A stretch of 64,000 nucleotides of DNA. Origin: Capra hircus. Lineage: Eukaryota > Chordata > Mammalia > Artiodactyla > Bovidae. The notes below the pieces were generated by a model. The model was not told the DNA's origin. It saw nothing but the letters and a program-made list of their open reading frames with translations, and searched no databases. This document shows, one piece after another, positions 1 to 12,467 of this stretch. Location: positions 12,914,001 through 12,978,000 of the forward strand of contig NC_030813.1 in NCBI RefSeq assembly GCF_001704415.2, read 5' to 3'. A program made the translations under genes and the position numbers. How positions within the stretch are numbered: position 1 is the first letter of the stretch; every line of letters begins with the position of its first letter.

Positions 1-2440
1 ATGTACTCCTTCCCTAATTTGGAACCAGTCTGTTGTTCCATGTCTGGTTCTAACTGTTGCTTCTTGACCTGAATACAGATTTCTCAGAAGGCATGTAAGG
101 TTGTCTGGTATTCCCATCTCTTTAAGAATTTTCCACCGTTTGTTGTGATCCACACAGTCAAAGGCTTTGATGTAATCAATGAAGCAGAAGTAGATATTTT
201 CCTGGAATTCTCTTGCTTTTTTGATGATCCAATGGATGTTGGCAATTTGATCTCTGGTTCCTCTGCCTTTTCTAAATCCAGCTTGAACATCTGGAATTTC
301 ATGGTTCATGTAATTTTGAAGCCTGACTTGGAGAATTATGAGCATTACTTCACTAGTGTGTGAGATGAGTGCAACTGTGTGATAGTTTGAGCATTCTTTG
401 ACATGCCTTTCTTTGGGATTAGAATGAAAACTGACCTTTTCCAGTCCTGTGGACAATGCTGAGTCTTCCAAATTTGCTGATATATTGAGTGCAGCACTTT
501 CACAATATCATCTTTTAGGATTTGAAATAGCTCAACTGTAATTCCATCACCTCTACTAGCTTTGTTCATAGTGATGCTTCCTAAGGCCCACTTGACTTCA
601 CATTCCAGGATGTCTGGCTCTAGGTGAGTGATCACACCATCTGTGCCATGAAGATGTTTTTTGTACAGTTCTTCTGTGTATTGTTGCCACCTCTTAATAT
701 CTTCTGCTTCTGTTAGGTCCATATCATTTCTGTCCTTTATTGTGCCCATCTTTGCATGAAATGTTCCCTTGATATCTCTAATTTTCTAGTCTTTCCCATT
801 CTATTGTTTTCCTCTATTTCTTTGCATTGATCTCTGAGGAAGGCGTTCTTATCTCTCCTTGCTATTCTTTTAACTCTGCATTCAAATGGGTATATCTTTC
901 CTTCTCTACCTTTAGCTTCTCCTCTTTTCTCAGCTATTTGTAAGGCCTCCTCAGATAACCATTTTGCATCACCTTTTCTTGGGGATGGTCTTGATCACTG
1001 CCTCCTGTACAATGTCACAAACCTCCATCCATAGTTCATCAGGCACTCTATCAGACTTAATCCCTTGAATCTATTTCTCACTTCCACTGTATAATTGTAC
1101 AGGATTTGATTTAGGTCTTACCTGAGTGGCCTAGTGGTTTTCCCTAGTTTCTTCAATTTAAGTCTGAATTTGGCAATAAGGAGTTCGTGATCTGAGCCAC
1201 AGTCAGCTCCTGGTCTTGTTTTTGCTGACTGTATAGAGCTTCTCCATCTTTGGCTGCAAAGAATATAATCAGTCTGATTTCGGTGTTGACCATCTGGTGA
1301 TGTCCATGTGTAGAGTCTTCTCTTGTGTTGGAAGAGGGTGTTTGCTATGACCAGTGCATTCTCTTGACAAAACTCTGTTAGCCTTTGCCCTGCTTCATTT
1401 TGTACTCCAAGGCCAAATTTGTCTGTTACTCCAGGTAGCTCTTGACTTCTTACTTTTGCATTCCAGTCCCCTATGATGAAAAGGACATCTTTTTTGGGTG
1501 TTAGTTCTAGAAAGTCTTATAGGTCTTGAAGACCTATAGAACCATTCAACTTCAGCTTCTTCAGCATTACTCGTTGTGGCATAGACTTGGATCACTGTGA
1601 TAATGAATGGTTTGCCTTGGAAATGAAGAGATCATTCTGTCATTTTTAGATTGCGCCTAAGTACTGCATTTACGACTCTTTTGTTGACTATGAGGGCTAC
1701 TCCGTTTCTTCTAAGGGATTCTTGCCCACAGTTGTAGATATAATTATCATCTGAATTAAATTCACCCATTTTGGTCCATTTTAGTTCACTGATTCCTAAA
1801 ATGTCAATGTTCACTCTTACCATCTCCTATCTGACTGCTTCTAGTTTACTGTGATTCATGGACCAGCTTCCTATGCAATATTGCTCTTTACAGCATCGGA
1901 CTTTACTTCATCACCAGTCAAATCCACATCTGGGCATTGTTTCCGCTTTGGCTCCATCTCTCCATTCTTTCTGGAGTTATCTCTCCACCCTTCTCCAGTA
2001 GCATACTGGGCACCTACCGACCTGGGGAGTTCATCTTTCAGTATCATATCTTTTTGCCTTTTCACACTGTTCATGTGCTTCTCAAGGCAAAAACACTGAA
2101 GTCGTCTGCCATTCCTTTCTCCGGTGGAACACGTTTTGTCAGAACTCTCCACCATGACCCGTCTATCTTGGGTAACCCTCCATGGTATGTTCATAGAGGA
2201 TTTGGTACGAGCATAGAAATGTTGTTACAGAAGCTGTGTTTTATTGGCCTTCTCTCCCATACCAAGTAGCCCTTAGGTTATCATGAAGCCGAAGGCCACT
2301 CCTACTTACACCAGTCGGACAATGGCAGAAGCGTTGGTAAGAGTAGGGAGGTTAGCTTGTAAATGCCTCGCCAAGGCACTTGTCTTTCTGGCCGATCTCT
2401 GGCTGTATGGCGCAGATGTTATTGAAAAGAGAGAAAGGCA
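1..2440 (-). mobile_element. BovB LINE (RTE), long antisense copy, endonuclease and RT regions
   Basis: The minus strand reads through the 5' region and most of the ORF of a BovB element, and the window edge cuts off its 3' end. APE-type endonuclease signatures are visible in order: ISELKWT near 1770-1790, GDWN near 1465-1475, TWTSPDG near 1290-1310, DYI near 1265, and GSDH (SDH at 1187-1195). The RT follows, with IPKKG near 410 and FIDYIKAFD near 160-190. The YADD box should lie left of position 1. Stops and frame shifts between blocks (for example near 730-800, 1080-1140 and 1500-1530) break the ORF, so it is dead. The 5' boundary near 2440 is approximate. Confidence 0.93.
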
Positions 2441-2496
2441 AGGGTGTTCCACAGTCTGAGCCTAGACCAGATTATAAAGCTATTATAGCAACAGAA

Positions 2497-2712
2497 GGGC
2501 TTCCCTGGCGGCTCAGCAGTAAAGAATTCACCTGCAATGCAGGAGACACAGGTTCAATCCCTGAGTCAAGAAGATACCCTGGAGGAAGAAACGGCAACCT
2601 ACTCCAATATTCTTGCCTAGGAAATCCCATGGACAGACAAGCCTGGCAGGCTACAGTCCCCAGGGTCGCACAAGAGTCAGACACAACTTAGCAACTAAAC
2701 AGCAACAGCAAT
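2497..2712 (+). mobile_element. Bov-tA SINE
   Basis: It has a tRNA-Glu-like head (GGCTTCCCTGG..., with a B-box-like GGTTCAATCC) joined to a BovB-derived tail that ends in the motif seen in every copy here (AGAGTCAGACACAACT). A CA/A-rich end follows. Confidence 0.9.
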
Positions 2713-2753
2713 AAAAAGGAAGCAATGAATTCTACTGGGGTATGGGTAGTGAG

Positions 2754-2996
2754 GTGGCCAAAGTACTGGACTTTCAGCTTTAGCATCATTCCTTCCAAAG
2801 AAATCCCAGGGCTGATCTCCTTTAGAATGGACTGGTTGGATCTCCTTGCAGTCCAAGGGACTCTCAAGAGTCTTCTCCAACACCATAGTTCAAAAGCATC
2901 AATTCTTCGGAGTTGGTGATGGACAGGGAGGCCTGGCGTGCTGCAATTCATGGGGTCGGACACGACTGAGCGACTGAACTGAACTGAACTGAACTG
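2754..2996 (+). mobile_element. BovB 3' insertion with inverted 5' part
   Basis: Positions 2754-2910 are antisense BovB and 2908-2996 are the sense 3' terminus ending in the ACTGA repeats. About 130 bases of the normal interior are missing between the two parts. The whole insertion is flanked by identical 12-bp copies of ATGGGTAGTGAG at 2742-2753 and 2997-3008. The parts share CGG at the joint (2908-2910). This is the pattern expected from twin priming. Confidence 0.88.
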
Positions 2997-3008
2997 ATGG
3001 GTAGTGAG

Positions 3009-5009
3009 TAGGGAAGAGTAAGCATGTTAGTCAATCAAGGAATGAGGAAGCTTGGTTAAGGAGAAGGTGGATTTAAGTCTGGGAAGAGTTTTGTGGTTTT
3101 TTTTTTTTTTTGGCCAACCAAGGTAAGTAGTCCAGGTAAGGTACAGGCACGAAATACGTGGAGATGTCCACAAAGTGATACCTCATCCCTCAGTTTAAGG
3201 ATGGTATTGTACATTTCTATACCACTGTTCAAAAATACGTAGCATGGCCTTCATTAAAATGAACTGTAAACGCTGTTTATTATCTAGCCTTCCATCCTAT
3301 CTGCTGACTGACGTTGGAAACCACGCTGTTATATCTGCCATTCCTTGTCGCTAATCCGAGTGAAAAGACATCAGGCCTAAGCTTCTGTCACCTCCTATTT
3401 CATTTAGGCCTGTTTTTAAATAAATGTGAGGTAATTAAGACAAGAACAGTATATATTAGAAGCAGTCATTATTTTAGAACTATGTGATGATTGTCATCTC
3501 AATTTAAAATGAACTTAATTTTATTCTTAAGGCTTTCTCCTGTCTGTTACTTCTTTCTAAATAAATCTAACTAGACATTCTTGCTCAAAAGTTCTCTGGG
3601 GTGTGATAGTGTCCTCTATCTACCACCATTACAGTCATCAAAACTGGATACCATGATCGATTACTAAGGGTTTACTAAGCAAGTAAATAAAAGCATTGCA
3701 AATGTCCCAAGGGCTTATTGTCTTAGACAGAAAGGACCAAGGCAGGATGGGATGTTAATGACACATGCTGTAAATTAATTTAATTAGTATTTAAGTGTTT
3801 TCAAAAGATTCAGTGCCTTCAATGGCAACAGCAAGTAAAGTCAGGAAAGTCACATAGGGGAATGAGGCCACTGGATCGCCTTTCAAGGAAATGCACAATC
3901 TCACTGAGCAGGAATGGTTGCTGCCCAAGAAAACAAGCGCTGGTTGACTCCAGAAGTGTAGTGACAGACTCACAGGGCGGACATTCCATCTTTCAGACAA
4001 ATGCAGTGATTTTTCAAACACACCTTGCATTTCCAGGAAATTCAAGTAAGTGCATTTTTGTTGGAATTCAAACTGAGTCACTAAATTCAGTTGAAATCAG
4101 AAGAAATAATTCAAACATGGGGCAATGCCATTTGTACTGATTATTTCCAGAGTAAAAGATGCCAAGAAATTACATGTGCGGAGAATCGCCATTCCACTTC
4201 AAATTAAGACCCACAGTTTCATGAACTTTAATGATAAAGTGACAATGTTGGTATTTTAGGAATGGAACTCAGTAGAGGACAGAGGAAAGCTGATCAGCAT
4301 TGTCTAGAAGGGAAAACATTCTGCAACCAGAGAAATGGATACTCAAGGCTACATTTTTAATTTGGAGAGTATGACACATATTCTCTCTGAGCAGAAATGC
4401 ATGGAGAGGAGAATTTAGGGACCAGTTCTCCACAGTGTTCTCCCAGGATGAGGAACAAAACAGACAAGTGGCGTAAAGACTGACATGTGGGCTGAACCTC
4501 CAGTTGACTGGACATCCAACTGGGCTTGGGATAAGATGGGTTAGGTTATTCTGGTCAAGTGTCAACACGGAGGTAGATAATTCATTTAAAGCATGATATA
4601 AAGCTCTAAAGCCCCCTTGCAGAGAAAACAAGATGAAAGGGAGATTAACAGAGTCAAGCAGCAGACAGAACTTTGGCAGCAGCACTACTGTAGAACAGTC
4701 ATACATCCTTGAGGAAGGCCAGAGAAGGAAAAATGAATAGGGACTGTGGTCAAGGTAAAAGTGATGAGCTACAGAGACACCTTGCCTATTTAGCCTAAGA
4801 AGAGCAGTGAATCACATGTGGTCCCCAAGGTTAGAGAGAAACAATACCCTTTAATGGAAAAGTTCAGCATAAATGATGATGCAATAAAAAGAGGAGCAGC
4901 TCTTTCCTTGTCCTATTTAATTTCACTCAGTAGCAAAATACTCAGTTTAAGATAACACACACAGTAGTTGTGCCAAAGGCCAAATGAATTATTTGACTTT
5001 TAAAAGACT
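3009..5009. other. unique intronic DNA
   Basis: No repeat or gene recognised. It holds a T-run at about 3098-3111. A minus-strand frame of 145 codons (4269-4706) has no recognisable motif and no exon-like splice context, so I do not call it a gene. Confidence 0.5.
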
Positions 5010-5118
5010 GATTCCTGGTGGTCCAGTGGTTAAGACTCTGTGCTTCCACTGCCTGGGACGAGGGCTGGATTACTGGCCAGGGAACTAAGATCCCACAGGT
5101 GGCACAGTGTAGCAAAAA
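5010..5118 (+). mobile_element. CHR-type tRNA-Glu SINE, partial
   Basis: It matches the cetartiodactyl CHR head (CTGGTGGTCCAGTGGTTAAG) followed by the GGGAACTAAGATCCCACA segment. The outer ends are worn. Confidence 0.75.
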
Positions 5119-5742
5119 ATTGGGGATGGGCGGGGGAGAAGGCTGAGTGCAGTAGGGAAGTCTCATGAACGTTCATGGATCTTCTTGGATTGCACTGTCC
5201 CTTCTTTTACTAAGTACCCTTTCTTGTCTCCCCAGTCCCCGCCCCCCACCCCACCCCCAGCTTCTGCTAATCGTCCACTGCATCTTGTCCTGGAGACCTG
5301 GATGCTGGCCTGCTCTAATTTGGCTCATTTGATGGCTTGTGCCAATAGACACTACAATTCTGCTCTCCAGGTGGCAAGGTTGTTTTACAACAAATTGCTG
5401 GCTAATTAGGGCATAAATGTTCTTTTCTTCCCTTCTCCCTGACCTTGCTGATTACAAGCGCAGAGACAAAGCTCCCTCCTTGTTCTGCAGCGTCCCCTGC
5501 AATCTGTCCACATCACCTATGCCTTCCAGGACTTTGGGCTTCATTTCTAACTTTCCGCATCTGTTGAGTCTGACAGCCCTTACCTGATTTTACATCTTTT
5601 TAGTGTTTCCCTAAATCTAGACTGCTACTTTATTATTTATTTATTATACCACTGCCTACATTTTGGGACTCTCAGCCATGTTATCATTCTCTTAGTAACA
5701 AGCATACAATCATATGAGTCATTCTGGATCATTCTCATGATT
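5119..5742. other. unique DNA
   Basis: Nothing recognised. It contains a C-rich stretch near 5230-5265. Confidence 0.45.
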
Positions 5743-6060
5743 CTCTGTGTGTGCTTAGTCACTCAGCTGTGTCTGACTCTTTGTGACCCCACGTACTGTA
5801 GCCTGCCAGGCTCCTCTGTCCATGGGGATTCTCCACGTAAGAAGACTGGAGTGGGTTGCCATGCCCTCCTCCAGGGGATCTTCCCAACCCAGGGATCAAC
5901 CCAGGTCTGCCCCATTGCAGGCAGAGTCTTTACCATCTGAGTTACCAGGGAAGTCCAAGAACACTGAAGTGGGTAGCTTCTCCCTTCTTATCCCAGGAAT
6001 AGAACCAGGGTCTCCTGTATTGTAGGATTCTTTACCAGCTGAGCTACCCAGGAAGCCCAC
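5743..6060 (-). mobile_element. composite Bov-tA SINE with two tRNA-like heads
   Basis: Read on the minus strand it is head-head-tail: a first tRNA-like unit (5955-6060), a second tRNA-like unit and then the BovB-derived body (5743-5955). The same arrangement recurs at 34724-35028, so it is a family structure and not a chance insertion. Confidence 0.85.
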
Positions 6061-6644
6061 TGATCCTCATCTGATATCAAACTCTAATCTGAAATCTGGA
6101 AAATACATGCAGGTGCTCCTATAGGCACTTTTCTATTCCATTACTAAAATGGTGAAATTCTATTTGCGCTTCATGATATATCATCAAGTTACAATTTCCC
6201 AGCATTTTTAGGGGATGCCTGTTTGTTTAACACTCACACGACAGCAACTGGTGGAAGCAAACAAGGGTAACACAAGTTTAAAGGGCTTCCAGAGATCTCT
6301 ATTTTGCAAATTATTTTAAAATAACAAGGTAAATATTCTTACAATAGTTTCTGTCATCACGTACATGCAAAACATCCAGTATATACATAACTAATTGCCT
6401 CAATTTTGCAGATCTTTACAATTTTTTCCTTGTATAGGAGAAATTCACTCACAAAGGCAGGAATAGCTTAAAGATTTTTATCTGGTACTCACAGGCAATT
6501 GTTAGCAGATTTGTTTTTCTGCAAAGATGTAGCTATAAAGTTCAGGTCTTTCCACACTCAGGAGAAAACTGAAGAAAAATATCATAGAGATGATCTGAAT
6601 TGCTTCGGGAACAGTTGCCCAAATGAACTTTTCAAAAACCTTTT
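6061..6644. other. unique DNA
   Basis: Nothing recognised beyond AT-rich intronic sequence. Confidence 0.45.
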
Positions 6645-7135
6645 ATATGAAGTATGCGTTAGTCTCAGGTGTACAACAAAGTGATTCAGCGATACATATA
6701 TGTATATCTATTCTTTGAAAATTTATTTTCCCGTTTAGCTTGTTACATAATATTGAGCAGTGATTGCTATGCTCTACTGGTGGCTCAGATGGTAAAGAAT
6801 CTGCCTGCAATGCGGGAGACCTGGGTTCATCCCTGGATCGCGAAGATGCCCTGGAGAAGGAAATGGCAACCCACTCCAGTATTCTTGCCTGGAGAATCCC
6901 ATGGACAGAGGAGGCTGGCGGGCTATAGTCCATGGGGTCACAAAAAGTCAGACATGACTGAGCGACTAAGCACAGCTATGCTACACAGTAGGACCTTGTT
7001 GGTTACCCATTTTTTAAATTTACTTATTTTTAATTGGAGGATAACTGCTTTGCAATGTTACGTTGGTTTCTGCCATACATTAACATGAATCAGCTATAAG
7101 TATATATACATTCCCTCCCTCTTGAACCTCCGAAA
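6645..7135 (-). mobile_element. L1 3' end, antisense, split by a Bov-tA
   Basis: The left part (6645-6773) and right part (6975-7135) together match the antisense 3' end of ruminant L1: the AGGTGTACAACAAAGTGATTC block, then the block containing CCTTGTTGGTTACCCA and the block containing GGTTTCTGCCATACATTAAC. The Bov-tA sits between them. Confidence 0.75.
6774..6974 (+). mobile_element. Bov-tA SINE nested in L1
   Basis: A complete tRNA-like head plus BovB-derived tail, flanked by 8-bp repeats GCTATGCT at 6766-6773 and 6975-6982. It is younger than the L1 it interrupts. Confidence 0.9.
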
Positions 7136-7961
7136 TGATCTTTAGTGATCTCTTTAGTGTGGGAATAACTACCTAAACAATCTACTTAAAGCCCCAATGA
7201 TACAGCATGCTTAGAAAATCAACTGGCATCACTCAATGGCCCCAAAGACACAATGTGATCAATGGACAAGAGAATGAGCTTGGTCCACCTAACCAAGGAG
7301 AAACATGTGATCACTTAGCATTTTCACTATAAGCCATGCAGCCTGGGTGGAAAACCAGGCAACCTTAGACTCATGGTTTGCCCTGGCATTATCATACCTG
7401 GAGACAAAGGCGAGCATCTGCTCTTTCCCAGCTCTCCTGTGAGCTCTCTATCTCCTCTTGTCTCTATCCTGAGAATCTCTTTCTTAGCCTTCCCTGAAAC
7501 TACAAGTGTCACTCCAAGATTCCATCCTCCAGATATCTATGAGTGATTTCATTACTTCTCATGATTTCAACCTCACCATGCTGATGGTTCTTAAAATTAC
7601 ACCTATCCAGATCTTTCCCCCAAGTATCACACTTCAAATGTTTGTTGGATTTTTCCCTCAGCATATCCTACAGGAACTACAAGCCCTGGTGAAAATTGGG
7701 ACCCAACACCTTTCCCTCTGAATCTGCTCGTCCTGTGCTATTTACTATGTCAGTTGTTAGCAATACCAGCCACCAAATCACCAAAATCACACACCAAGGA
7801 GTCATTTTGACTCTTGCTCTTCCCTTAATCCACCTCACCACTATCCACAATCAGACTCATATAAGTTTACGTCCCTTCCTCTCCATACCTACCACTATGA
7901 CATCTTAGTTTATTCCCATATCACATTTCCCAAGCTTTATTGCTTCCTAAATAAATTCTCC
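7136..7961. other. unique DNA, pyrimidine-rich right part
   Basis: No gene. The C/T-rich stretch at about 7700-7960 reads like a worn 5' continuation of the L2 element that starts near 8148, but I would not insist on it. Confidence 0.35.
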
Positions 7962-8100
7962 CTATACCCTGGAGGGGGAAATGGCAATCCACTCCAGTCT
8001 TCTTCCCTGAGAAACCCCATGGACAGATTTACAGGCAGTACCCTGGCAGGCTACAGTCCATGGGGTCTCAAAGAGTCGGACACAATTGAGCATGCACACA
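7962..8100 (+). mobile_element. Bov-tA SINE, 5'-truncated
   Basis: It starts inside the body (CCCTGGAGGGGGAAATGGCA) and ends with the usual tail. A short insertion near 8024-8040 disturbs the middle. Confidence 0.85.
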
Positions 8101-8147
8101 TGCACAATTTCCAATTCAGTCTCCAGAGTGATGGAAAAACTAAATCT

Positions 8148-8862
8148 GGTCACATCACCTCATTGCTTAAAGCCTTTTAAAGTCTCCCCTTTAGCTACAC
8201 AACATACAGTCCAAGCATGAGGCGCAACAGCTTTCCTTCTGCCCGTATCTTCAGCCTCATTTATCACATGCCCGACTTGCTTTCCACTTTATAATCTAGC
8301 GAAAGAAAACTTACGTGATGTTCATTATTGCCAAGTCTTCCTCTAAGCAGTTTACATATATTAACTCACTAACTCTCACAGAAACCCTAGTAAGCAAGTT
8401 CTATAATTATCTCCATTTTTACAGATGAGGAAAGTAAAACACAGAAAAGCTAAATTGCTCATCCAAACTTACATACCTCACACACAGCAGAGCACCTGTC
8501 CCATTCCAGACGCTGACCTCTGCCCCATTGTACGCTGCTTCTCCAGTGAGCGGGCCTATTTTCACTTCTCATGACGTGAGTCCTGCTCTAACTTCTGTCG
8601 GAAATGCTTCTGCTGCACCTGTGCCCGGGTCACTCCCACTCATCCTCCAGAGCTCAGCTCAGTCACCACCACTTGCACGAGCTTTGCCTGGCCCTTCTCT
8701 GCTCTTGTACTAGACTATGCACAATTCCAGCATATCAGTCATCATCTAAGAATCAGCTATTAAGTGAGGGAGACATATTCTTGGGCTTCAAGGAATTAGT
8801 ATTCCTTATTTTGCACCATATAGTGTCCAGACGCATTCAATAAATGTGTGTTGAGTGAAGGA
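8148..8862 (+). mobile_element. L2 LINE relic, interrupted by a MIR
   Basis: The left part (8148-8320) resembles the L2 block about drug-trial-like CTGGTCACATCACCTC followed by AAAGTCTCCCC. The right part (8510-8862) carries the 3' segment ending TCAATAAATGTGTGTTGAGTGA. A MIR lies between them. Divergence is high, so edges are approximate. Confidence 0.55.
8327..8505 (+). mobile_element. MIR SINE
   Basis: It contains the MIR core TTTTACAGATGAGGAAA and the flanking CTCTCACAGAAACCCTAGTA block. Confidence 0.65.
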
Positions 8863-9007
8863 TTCATAGTACCTGGATAAATAAAGAGCACCCTGCAAGA
8901 GTAACCAAAAGCCTTTCCTAATAAGAGTAGTAGAGCAACAAAAATGTCAACACTCACGGAATGAATCTATTAGCCCCTGCAGAAGGCTTACAAGAACCAT
9001 AAGGCGC

Positions 9008-9040
9008 ATGTGTGTGTACGTGTGTGTGTGTGTGTGTGTT
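9008..9040. repeat. (TG)n microsatellite
   Basis: A TG run with one TACG interruption at 9017-9020. Confidence 0.9.
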
Positions 9041-9352
9041 GGGAGGTGGGGGAGGACAACATGAATCAAAGTAGGAAGAGATTAAAAATTGAAGCTGCAT
9101 GTCCTCAGTCCTTGCCCAATGGGGTAGAGATATAAACTCCCATTTTATTCCCTCTACTCAGATATAAAGTGATAGAAAGTCTTCTCATCCCCATTATTTT
9201 TTAACAGTCTTATTTATAAACTTTGCGTAATCCAAAATAAAATATTAAAGCTGCTTGACAGGCTCTTAGAAGTAACCTTTTGGCAAGCTCTTCTAGCGCT
9301 TTTACTGCATCTTGGGTTTGTAGTCACAGCAAGTCAATATATGTTGTTTGTT
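9041..9352. other. unique DNA
   Basis: Nothing recognised. Confidence 0.4.
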
Positions 9353-9558
9353 GTTGTTCAGTTGCGAACTCATGTCCAGCTTTTGCGACCCTAGAGACTG
9401 TAGCCCGCCAGGCTCCTCTGTCCACGGGATTTCCCAGGCAAGAATACTGGAGTGAGTTGCCATTTCCTTCTCCAGGGGATCTTCCCGACCCAGGGATCGA
9501 ATCTGCATCAGCTGCATTGGCAGGTGGGTTCCTTACCACTGAGTTACCAAGAAAACTC
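9353..9558 (-). mobile_element. Bov-tA SINE, antisense
   Basis: A full copy in reverse. The tRNA-like head is at the right end (TTACCACTGAGTTACCAAGA) and the tail at the left begins TTGTTGTTCAGTTGCGAACT. Confidence 0.9.
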
Positions 9559-12456
9559 GATATATACTTCCAGATAAAATTTAAAGTTTACACTTAAACA
9601 CTGGATGCTTAAAAGAACATCAAAGAATGGAATATTAAATAATACTGCACCAACATGTGATATTAACTGTTGACTGGGAATAATACAAGCATTTAGGTGT
9701 TATAAAAATCTATCTTGAATTCGGTGAGCCTGGCAAGGAACAGAGGCAGGATGTACTCCACTGGGGATATAGAGAAGGAGGGAAAATGTACGCTGAAGCT
9801 TGAAGGTGGAGTTGGGACAGAAAAAGATCTCGTGAACTGTGGGTTGTTATAATGTAAAGTGTGTGCAACAGATCTTATAGTCTAATAATTTAGAATAAAT
9901 GCAAGAGTAATTGATTTTTAAAACTTGAAGCTATTAATACACAGTCTGTTAAGTAAAACTAAGTCCCCTTATAAGATGGATATAGGTTAATGGTTCAACA
10001 AATCCACATACAGTTTCCTAATAATGTTTTGATTCCAGCTACCTTTTTTAGTTTGTTTTTAAAGTTCTAATTTTTAAAGGCCTTCACATATTATAAAATA
10101 TATACCTGAACCCAGTGGACACAAAAGTAGTGACTCCGGGAAAGTAGCCCCCCTGTCACATGTCCCAAGACTGCCCTAGATTGAGAGCACTAGTATAACA
10201 AGTTCTCATGAAGCATCTGAATACTAAATATCGAGAAATTAGTTTTTGCCTAATAACCCTGCAGATGAAAGCTTAGCACATCACTTGGCATTAGAAACAT
10301 GGCTTGTCCTGTCAGCTGACCTAAGTCTCCTCTATAAGCATATAAGGGGCCTTCGTAAAGTTTTACCTTGCTCAAAATCAAAACTTTTTATTCTTCTCAT
10401 TACTAGGCGCTGACTGCTATTTAAGACGACCCCCAAGCAATAGAAAGATCACTGTTCTAGGCGTCAGGAGACGTGAAGTCTAGGTCCAGGTCTGCCATTA
10501 ATGACATGATTGTGGCCAACATATCTGATTTCTCTGCATCTTAGTGTCCTCATATAAAATAAGACATTTGGACTTAGAAATTTTAAGCTAATTTCAGCTC
10601 CATTTTAAGCTACTTGGAGCCCTAAAGTTTATACTCTCAAAGAAATTAGTAAGAATCACACAGTAAAGTCACTTGGATGCATACACATTAACACACATAT
10701 TCATACACACAAGAGAGTGAGAGACACTAAGCATTCATAAATATATTGGTTTTGCAATAATAAAAAATGTTACCTTTTATCCTGTGTATTATACACATAG
10801 GATAGGTACTATGGATATTTGAGAGGTATTACATTTGTTTAAATTTCAATTCTAAAATTATTTATTTGGTAGAGCTTCTACAGATACACAGAAACTGAAT
10901 GGCAATTTATGATTTAAACCATAAATAAAAGATTGCTTACTTCTCAAAGAATCATACAAGGTCATATTGTTCACAATAGTCTGGATATTCTAAAAAAAAA
11001 ATGGAGTAACAGGGGGCTTCTGGCACGGGAAAAACAAAAGGTGGCTCTGTGCCACAGTGGAGCGTAGAGTCCTCCTGGCTAATCCTGGCTAAATCCTGAC
11101 TGGCACGCCTGCTGTAATGTATGTACTCATTGAACAACTGGCACCTGCATATGGGAAACACAATTAAAGCAGGCACAAAATCCTATCATCATGAGAAGCC
11201 CCGAGGAGTATTGTTGAGGGAGCTTAATCCACACAGAGAGATGATGAGGTAAGTGGAAGGGATCTTTTTATTTAGCTGTTAGATTTGCAGTGAATTGCAT
11301 TTATGTCATATCAAACTCTAAAGGTTTCAAATTCATAAAGAATTGAGTCAAAATTTCTCAAAAAGTGAGTCATATACATCTTTAATACCTAAAAGCAATA
11401 CAATTTAAACTGGAGCACGGTGCTAAAAGTTCCAAAAATGACTTCCAACAGAAGGAAAGGCATTTGCACATATCTACTGGGAAAAAAAAAAAAAAAAATT
11501 TTTGTGTGTCTTTAAAAAAAATCAATTTCAGTTTAATGTTTTAGGTCAACCCCAAAATAAAACATTGTATGAATGAGTTTATTAGTGGTGAGTTTTCCAT
11601 AAATAAAGTGCCATTTGAGCCATCAAATGAAATACAGAAGCAGAAACGTATCTTTCCCTTTGCAACCTAAATAAATTCTAATGAATTTAGTTGAAAATTA
11701 TTATAATGTCTACTCAAAATAGACCAGAGATTTAGTTTTCAGCCTTACTTTTACATTTGCATTGATTTTGGTTTCATAATTTTAAAAAGTAGAAGTATTT
11801 TATTATGAGACAAAATATCATTTTCCATAATTCAATTATTTGATTTTCATATGTACATTAATTTTTAAGAATTTTTGAAATAAAAACACAAAAACAACTA
11901 CTGCCAGCAAATGAAAATAATCTCTAATAAATATCATAGATGTAGATTACTATTTACCAGTTTCTTTGGTCTTCCATCTTCTCCCAACTGAGAAAGTGGC
12001 CACATAAAAAGTCTTTTTATTGTAACAAAACGCAATTCTTTTTACAATGGAGAATGACATCTGCCCCATTAAAGAAATACAAATTTTGACTAGACATATA
12101 GTGAAAGTGAACTCAAGAGCTACAATATATTTTCTGAGAGAAAATACTGAAATCCCTCTTCTTCTGAATTTACTTTAATAATGACTGTTAAAGATATTAA
12201 CTTACCTGCAATGTTGGCTGCAGGTATGATTTTACTAAATGATAATCCAGTACTATACCTTAGAAAAGGTAGCAAATTTTATGATCTCTTTTGCTATTAT
12301 TTGGCAATATCCAAATATTTGTTATACATATACATAAATATATAAATACATGCTCATATCTATTCCACTGAATATATTTTTACTAAATATCATATTCAAT
12401 TTCAAAATTTTGATTCAAGTAGATAATACACTACAGAACTTGAATTTTGGTCACCT
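9559..12456. other. mostly unique AT-rich intron
   Basis: Apart from the MIR at 10440-10640 I see no repeat family. A poly(A) tract lies at about 11481-11499. The 11000-11260 stretch is less AT-biased than its surroundings and ends in a plus-strand donor-like AG|GTAAGT at 11248/11249, but no matching acceptor or known protein is evident. Confidence 0.4.
10440..10640 (+). mobile_element. MIR SINE
   Basis: The order of weak matches fits MIR: the AGGTCTGCCATTAATGAC block, then CTCTGCATCTTAGTGTCCTC, then a purine-rich end. Old copy. Confidence 0.5.
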
Positions 12457-12467
12457 ATAATACAGAC

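Noticed and set aside
2380..2691. A 103-codon plus-strand frame
   Set aside because: It runs across the BovB end into a Bov-tA SINE, so the open frame is incidental.
6774..6974. tRNA gene from the head of a SINE
   Set aside because: The head is a tRNA-Glu-derived SINE promoter fused to a BovB tail. The cloverleaf is not complete, and the same applies to every Bov-tA and CHR copy here.
11000..11250. Exon ending at a plus-strand AG|GTAAGT
   Set aside because: No convincing acceptor or known protein, and ANK2 is on the other strand.
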